9,753 nt of DNA, from contig JAPLPA010000598.1 of the NCBI GenBank assembly GCA_026400415.1, positions 1 through 9,753 of the forward strand, given 5' to 3'. Position 1 is the first letter of the stretch. Each line of letters starts with the position of its first letter. This document shows positions 4,884-9,753 of this stretch, one piece after another. The DNA is from Afipia sp. (GTDB taxonomy: Bacteria > Pseudomonadota > Alphaproteobacteria > Rhizobiales > Xanthobacteraceae). Below the pieces are notes generated by a model. The model saw only the letters and a list, made by a program, of their open reading frames with translations, was not told the origin of the DNA and made no database searches. Both the position numbers and the translations under genes were made by a program.

Positions 4884-7619
4884 ATGAACCCCGTCAAGCA
4901 ACTCCAACAATTCGGCCAAGCCATCTGGCTCGATTTTCTCGCACGCGGCTTCATCGCGAAAGGTGACCTCAAAACGTTAATCGATCGCGACGGCGTTAAA
5001 GGCGTGACATCAAATCCTTCGATTTTTGAGAAGGCTATTGGTAGCAGCGATGAATATGACGGCGCAATTTCGAAACTTCTGAGGGAAAACGATCAGACGG
5101 CGATCAATCTCTATGAAGCCGTTGCCATCGAAGACATTCAAAATGCGGCAGATGTGCTGCGGCCGGTTTACGATCACTCGGGAGGCGATGACGGGTACGT
5201 GAGCCTTGAAGTCTCGCCATATCTCGCACGAGATACCGAAGGTACTCTCGCCGAAGCTCTGCGGCTTTCGCGCAGCGTCAGACGCGAAAACCTCATGGTG
5301 AAAATACCTGGTACGCGTGAGGGCCTTCCAGCAATCGAGGCACTTACCGCGCAGGGCATCAGTATCAATATCACGTTGCTGTTTTCGCAGAAGGTCTATG
5401 CGCAAGTACTTGAAGCTTACATAGCTGGCCTCGAAAAATTCGTCACGGGCGGCGGCGACGCCAAAAAGGTCGCCAGCGTTGCGAGTTTTTTCATCAGCCG
5501 GATCGATGTCGAAGCTGACAAGCAACTCGAGGCGAAGATCGCAGACGTTGACGATAAGGATCAGAAAGAGCGCCTTGGCGGGCTCAAAGGCAAAATCGCG
5601 ATTGCCAACGCCAAACTCGCCTACCGACACTACGAGCAAGTCCATTCCACAGAGCGCTGGACCAAGCTCCAAGCCAAGGGCGCGCGGGTGCAGCGTTTGC
5701 TTTGGGCCAGCACCGGCACAAAAAACAAAGCCTATAGCGACGTTCTCTATATTGAAGAATTAATCGGCCGCGACACGGTCAACACCGTACCACCGGCAAC
5801 GCTCGATGCGTTTCGAGATCACGGTAAGCCGCGCGCGAGTCTCATTGAAAACGTGGCCGATGCGGAGCGTGTTTTGGCAGAATTCGCCAAAGCCGGACTC
5901 TCACTGGACACTATTGCGGAGAAATTGGTCAACGAAGGTGTACAGCTGTTCGCCGATGCTGCCGACAAATTACTTGGTGCAGTTGCACAGAAACGCAAGA
6001 AAATACTCGGAAGCCGGATCGATGGGCAGCATATCGCACTCGGTGCCGACATAGACAAGGACTTCAAAAATCTGTCGAGCATCTGGTCTACCGACGGCAA
6101 AGGACGCGCACTCTGGAATCGCGATGCATCCCTCTGGACCGGACGGGATGAGAGCAAATGGCTCGGTTGGCTCGATGCTGTCGAAAGAGAACAAAAATCG
6201 CTTTCGCGCTATCAATCATTTGCTGAGTGGGTGAAACACGAGGGCTTCAACGACGCCGTGGTGCTTGGCATGGGCGGATCGAGTTTGGGCCCGGAAGTAA
6301 TAGCCAGAACATTTGGTTTGTCGCCGGGATTTCCGGTACTGCACATCCTGGACTCAACTGATCCGGCTCAGATCGGTAGGATCGAAGCGGGCATCAACCT
6401 TGAGGAGACATTGTTCATCGTCTCCAGCAAGTCAGGTGGAACGGTCGAACCCAACGTACTGATGGAATATTTCTTCGCGCGCGTCAGTGGAAAATTGAAA
6501 GACAAAGCTGGCTCGCATTTTGTTGCCGTCACCGACCCAAACTCCGTGCTCGAAAAAACTGCAAAATCTTACGGCTTCGCACATATTTTTCACGGCGAGC
6601 CAAGCATCGGCGGCCGTTTCTCAGTGTTATCTCCGTTTGGCTTGGTGCCTGCGGCTGCCGCAGGCATCGACATCACGAAATTCCTCGACCTCACCGCATC
6701 GATGGTGCGTACTTGCGGAGCCGATGTGCCACCCGCGGAAAATCCCGGCATCCAGCTTGGTCTTGCGCTCGGCGCTGCCTACAACAACGGTTGCGACAAG
6801 ATCACGTTGAGCGCTTCAGCGCAAATAGCCGATTTCAACGCGTGGGCTGAGCAACTCATTGCTGAGTCCACCGGCAAAAGCGGTAAAGCAATTATTCCGC
6901 TCGCAGGCGAGGCGCTCGGCAAGCCTGACACTTATGGCAGAGATCGATTTTTTATCGATCTGCGTCTGACCGGCGACACAGACGAGGAGCGGGAGAAATC
7001 GCTGACCGCACTTGAAAAAGCAGGTCATCCCGTCGTGCGGATCACGGTGACGAGCCCGCAATATATCGGCCAGGAATTTTTCAGGTTTGAATTTGCGACG
7101 GCTGTCGCTAGCGCGATCATGGGGATCAACCCGTTTGATCAACCCGACGTCGAGGCTGCGAAAATCAAGACTCGCGAACTAGCATCTGCGTTCGAGAAAT
7201 CCGGATCTTTACCCGCTGAAAAGCCGGTCGCGATCGATGGCAGCATCGAGATCTATACTGACGTCAAGAACGCCGATGCGTTGCGCAAAGCGGGAGCCGG
7301 AAGCGATTTGGTAACGTGGTTAGAAGCACAACTGAACCGCGTCAAAGCGGGCGATTACGTCGCATTGCTCGCCTATCTCGACCGCGATTTGAACAACGTT
7401 GCAACACTGCAAACCTTACGCATGGCTATTCGAGATAAAAAACACGTGGCGGACCGCGGTTCCTGCATTCTACCGGACAGGCCTATAAGGGCGGTCCAAA
7501 CACAGGTGTGTTTCTTCAGATCACTGCGGACGATCCAAACGATCTTAGCGTTCCCGGCCAAAAAGGCAGTTTCGGAATCATCAAGGCCGCCCAGGCGCGC
7601 GGCGATTTTGGCGTATTGA
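4884..7619 (+). CDS. Bifunctional transaldolase/glucose-6-phosphate isomerase, frameshifted near its C-terminus
   Basis: A transaldolase (pentose phosphate pathway, C3 transfer) is fused to a phosphoglucose isomerase (glucose-6-P/fructose-6-P), an arrangement known in alphaproteobacteria. Transaldolase features are WLD with Asp17, TSNPSIF at 42-48 and the Schiff-base lysine in MVKIPGT (Lys140). The isomerase begins around 380 and shows GMGGSS (462-467), SSKSGGT (514-520) and GGRFS (576-580). The ATG at 4884 has AAGG four bases upstream; the frame is open back to 4707, but that sequence is antisense to paaX. The family-like protein stops at about RDKKHVA (7431-7451). After that the frame runs through about 55 unrelated residues to a stop at 7617-7619, while the expected C-terminus continues in another frame to 7717. 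The isomerase is therefore probably inactive; the transaldolase half looks intact. Confidence 0.9.
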   Translation: MNPVKQLQQFGQAIWLDFLARGFIAKGDLKTLIDRDGVKGVTSNPSIFEKAIGSSDEYDGAISKLLRENDQTAINLYEAVAIEDIQNAADVLRPVYDHSGGDDGYVSLEVSPYLARDTEGTLAEALRLSRSVRRENLMVKIPGTREGLPAIEALTAQGISINITLLFSQKVYAQVLEAYIAGLEKFVTGGGDAKKVASVASFFISRIDVEADKQLEAKIADVDDKDQKERLGGLKGKIAIANAKLAYRHYEQVHSTERWTKLQAKGARVQRLLWASTGTKNKAYSDVLYIEELIGRDTVNTVPPATLDAFRDHGKPRASLIENVADAERVLAEFAKAGLSLDTIAEKLVNEGVQLFADAADKLLGAVAQKRKKILGSRIDGQHIALGADIDKDFKNLSSIWSTDGKGRALWNRDASLWTGRDESKWLGWLDAVEREQKSLSRYQSFAEWVKHEGFNDAVVLGMGGSSLGPEVIARTFGLSPGFPVLHILDSTDPAQIGRIEAGINLEETLFIVSSKSGGTVEPNVLMEYFFARVSGKLKDKAGSHFVAVTDPNSVLEKTAKSYGFAHIFHGEPSIGGRFSVLSPFGLVPAAAAGIDITKFLDLTASMVRTCGADVPPAENPGIQLGLALGAAYNNGCDKITLSASAQIADFNAWAEQLIAESTGKSGKAIIPLAGEALGKPDTYGRDRFFIDLRLTGDTDEEREKSLTALEKAGHPVVRITVTSPQYIGQEFFRFEFATAVASAIMGINPFDQPDVEAAKIKTRELASAFEKSGSLPAEKPVAIDGSIEIYTDVKNADALRKAGAGSDLVTWLEAQLNRVKAGDYVALLAYLDRDLNNVATLQTLRMAIRDKKHVADRGSCILPDRPIRAVQTQVCFFRSLRTIQTILAFPAKKAVSESSRPPRRAAILAY

Positions 7620-7717
7620 CGGACCGAAATCGGCGGGCATTGCGGTTACATATCAAAGGCGACATCGCTAAGGGCGTCACGACAATTAAAGACACTATCT
7701 TAAAAGCTTTGGAATGA
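7448..7717 (+). pseudogene. Out-of-frame C-terminal end of the phosphoglucose isomerase domain of tal-pgi
   Basis: In the frame shifted by one base from tal-pgi, the sequence reads GGPRFLHSTGQAYKGGPNTG and then VFLQITADDPNDLSVPG, FGIIKAAQARGDFGVL and finally ILKALE before TGA at 7715-7717. This is the normal end of the fused isomerase, including the conserved RFLHSTGQ-x-x-KGGP motif. It has no start codon or ribosome site of its own; the GTG at 7508 lies inside the domain. Joining it to the upstream part requires about 16 extra bases, which would give 950 codons in total, close to the length I expect for the family. The stop lies 21 bp from the stop of the converging ppc gene. Confidence 0.85.
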
Positions 7718-7738
7718 CGGCCTGTGAGTCAGCGCATT

Positions 7739-9753
7739 TTAGCCGCTGTTACGCAATCCGGCGGATATGCCGTTGATCGTGAGTTGAATGCCGCGCAATA
7801 CCTGTTCGTCCTGGCTTTGCGCACGGTGCGCCTTCAATAGCTCCACCTGAACGTGATTGAGCGGATCAAGATAAGGGAAGCGGTTTCGAATTGATCGCTC
7901 CAATAGCCGATTACCCTGCAACAGGCGATCGTGACCCATAATCTTGAGCAACACCTTGATTGAACCATGCCATTCTGAACGGATGCGATTGAAGATGGTT
8001 TCGCGCAACTTCTCATCGTCCACAAGCTCAGCGTAACGCGACGCAATGGCGATACTGCTTTTTGACAGAACCATGTCCATATTCGACAACAGCGTCTGGA
8101 AGAACGGCCATTCGCGGTAAAGCTCGCGCAGAAAGCTAATTCCCTTGCCGGGATTCTTCGCGACCCACGTGTTCACAGCGCTTCCAAATCCATACCATCC
8201 GGGCAACATCAGCCGGCATTGTGCCCAACTAAATACCCACGGGATCGCACGCAAATCCTCGATCTTGCGAGTCTTCGTCCGCGAAGCAGGCCGGCTGCCG
8301 ATGTTCAGCGTTGAGATTTCGGTGATAACGGTCGAAGCCCAGAAATAGTCCTCGAAGCCTTCCGTCTCGTAGACGAGGTTGCGATACGCAGCATAAGCGA
8401 GAGCCGAAATCTCCTCCATCGCGGTAATATACTCGTTGCGCGGCGCGGAATGCTTCGGTTGCAACAAGCTCGCTTCCAGCGTCGCGGCCGCCAGAATTTC
8501 AAGATTATGCCGGCCGACCTCGGGATTCGAATATTTGCTGGAGATAATTTCGCCCTGCTCGGTGATACGAATCTGTCCGCTCACCGCTCCACCCGGCTGC
8601 GCAAGAATAGCGTCATAGCTCGGCCCGCCGCCGCGGCCGACCGATCCGCCACGCCCGTGAAACAACCGCAGTCGAACGCCGTGCTTTTGAAAAACTTCGA
8701 TAAGACCGATTTCAGCTTTGTACAATTCCCACCCCGACGTGACGAAACCACCGTCCTTGTTGCTGTCCGAATAACCCAGCATGACCTCTTGCAAGCTTCC
8801 TCGGCTATGGACCAAATTCCGATAGTCGGGCAAAGACAGAAGCTGATCCATGATCTGCGCGCAGTTGCGTAGATCGTCGATGGTCTCGAACAGCGGAACA
8901 ATATTGATGCTGCTCTTTCCGCTCGGACTGACGAGACCGACCTCCTTGAGCAGAACCGCGACCTCGAGAAGATCGGAAATACCTTCCGTCATCGAGATAA
9001 TGCACTGGGGAATGACAGCGGCGCCATAAATAGCATGCGCCTCAGCGCCCGCGCGCAATACCAACAGTTCGCTCCGAGTCTCATCGCTGTAAGCGACAAA
9101 CGGCGATGTGAGAGGCCTGGCGGTTTTCATTTCGCGAAGAAGTAGCGCCGTGCGCTTCTCCTCAGATAGTTCGCGGTAGCCGGTGCCCGGCACTGCAGCT
9201 TCGACAAGTTCTGCAATCGTGCGTTCATGCACTGCCGAGTTCTGGCGCATATCGAGAGCCGCCAGGTGAAACCCGAAGCAGTCGGCGGCACGGCGAAGCT
9301 GACGCAGCCGACCGCGTGCAATCACGCCTGAATGGTTAGCCATCAGAGACCGGTTAAGAATATCGAGATCGGCCTTGAACTGCGCCGCATTGACGTACGC
9401 TTCCGCATCGCCGACAGGCTGGCGGCTTGTTTCCAATTTAAGAGCGCGTGCCGTTGCTGTCAGCCGCGCATAAATTCCAGACACCGCAAGACGGTAAGGT
9501 TCGCCCGCACGATGCGGCGACGTGTCAGGCGATTGTTTGGCCAATGCACGCAACTCAGTTGAAACATCTGCCAGATTGACCGCTAGCGACAGCTCAGCTC
9601 CAAGTTCGTGCAACTCTTCCAGATAGTAGGTAAGGATTTGGGTGCTCTGCATGCGCAACGTGTTTTGCATTACCTGCGCGGTCACGAAGGGATTGCCGTC
9701 GCGGTCGCCACCGATCCAGCTTCCCATCCGCAGAAAAGAGGCGAGATCGCCTC
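7739..9753 (-). CDS. ppc: Phosphoenolpyruvate carboxylase, N-terminal part outside window
   Basis: This enzyme carboxylates PEP with bicarbonate to oxaloacetate and refills the TCA cycle. The frame stays open to the window edge through GDLASFLRMGSWIGGDRDGN, so the ATG at 9727 is internal and not the start. About 671 residues are visible of an expected 880-930. Active-site blocks present are GGDRDGNP, LDMRQNS, VPLFETIDDL, GYSDSNKDGG (catalytic lysine), FHGRGGSVGRGG, ITEQGE, LNIGSRPASR and LRAIPWVFSWAQ. The protein ends with the invariant-type C-terminus GISAGLRNSG. The block with the catalytic histidine (TAHPT) lies beyond the edge. No gap or frameshift is visible. The wording is very close to rhizobial PEP carboxylases. 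The gene converges on tal-pgi with a 21-bp gap and no clear terminator. Confidence 0.96.
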   Translation of the reverse strand, partial: GDLASFLRMGSWIGGDRDGNPFVTAQVMQNTLRMQSTQILTYYLEELHELGAELSLAVNLADVSTELRALAKQSPDTSPHRAGEPYRLAVSGIYARLTATARALKLETSRQPVGDAEAYVNAAQFKADLDILNRSLMANHSGVIARGRLRQLRRAADCFGFHLAALDMRQNSAVHERTIAELVEAAVPGTGYRELSEEKRTALLLREMKTARPLTSPFVAYSDETRSELLVLRAGAEAHAIYGAAVIPQCIISMTEGISDLLEVAVLLKEVGLVSPSGKSSINIVPLFETIDDLRNCAQIMDQLLSLPDYRNLVHSRGSLQEVMLGYSDSNKDGGFVTSGWELYKAEIGLIEVFQKHGVRLRLFHGRGGSVGRGGGPSYDAILAQPGGAVSGQIRITEQGEIISSKYSNPEVGRHNLEILAAATLEASLLQPKHSAPRNEYITAMEEISALAYAAYRNLVYETEGFEDYFWASTVITEISTLNIGSRPASRTKTRKIEDLRAIPWVFSWAQCRLMLPGWYGFGSAVNTWVAKNPGKGISFLRELYREWPFFQTLLSNMDMVLSKSSIAIASRYAELVDDEKLRETIFNRIRSEWHGSIKVLLKIMGHDRLLQGNRLLERSIRNRFPYLDPLNHVQVELLKAHRAQSQDEQVLRGIQLTINGISAGLRNSG

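Noticed and set aside
5010..5672. Long open frame of 220 codons on the minus strand inside tal-pgi
   Set aside because: It lies entirely antisense to the conserved transaldolase coding sequence, has no recognisable domain and no ribosome site; it is a shadow of the real gene.
7431..7451. Programmed -1 frameshift as the normal way of making full-length Tal-Pgi
   Set aside because: The fused gene is normally in one frame, the heptamer T AAA AAA is not a standard slippery site, and conserved residues are missing at the junction, which points to a deletion.
7730..7748. Possible terminator hairpin between tal-pgi and ppc (CAGCG / CGCTG)
   Set aside because: The stem is only 5 bp with a 9-base loop, there is no T-tract, and most of it lies inside the ppc coding sequence.

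Overview
The window looks like alphaproteobacterial chromosome, most likely order Hyphomicrobiales and close to the Bradyrhizobium/Rhodopseudomonas group. The basis is the fused transaldolase/glucose-6-phosphate isomerase, the rhizobial style of the PEP carboxylase and the overall protein flavour. This placement comes from remembered family features, not from a search. There are no mobile elements, RNA genes or CRISPR arrays that I can see, and almost every base is coding.

Layout. Positions 1-210 (+) hold the C-terminal half of a PaaI-like hotdog thioesterase. From 211 to 3772, all on the minus strand and read right to left, is the phenylacetyl-CoA epoxidase operon paaA-paaB-paaC-paaD-paaE, with overlapping or nearly touching genes. 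A 144-bp control region separates it from paaX (3917-4786, minus), the phenylacetyl-CoA-responsive repressor. A 97-bp divergent control region follows, then tal-pgi on the plus strand (from 4884), which converges on a 5'-truncated ppc on the minus strand (7739 to the window edge).

How the genes work together. PaaA, PaaB, PaaC and PaaE form the oxygenase that epoxidises phenylacetyl-CoA, and PaaD is thought to help mature its metal centres. PaaX should repress the operon until phenylacetyl-CoA accumulates, and the thioesterase may rescue CoA from dead-end intermediates. The neighbouring genes belong to central carbon metabolism: pentose-phosphate/upper glycolysis (tal-pgi) and anaplerosis (ppc). 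The link between the two blocks is probably only proximity.

The most notable observations are two lesions in otherwise well conserved genes. PaaC lacks about 36 internal residues (an in-frame loss of about 108 bp at 2116/2117). The tal-pgi gene changes reading frame near 7443-7451, consistent with a loss of about 16 bp, so its last ~90 codons are out of frame. Either the locus is decaying or the sequence has assembly errors; both lesions can be tested directly. Two inverted repeats placed on predicted promoters (3870-3898 and 4810-4824) are candidate PaaX operators.
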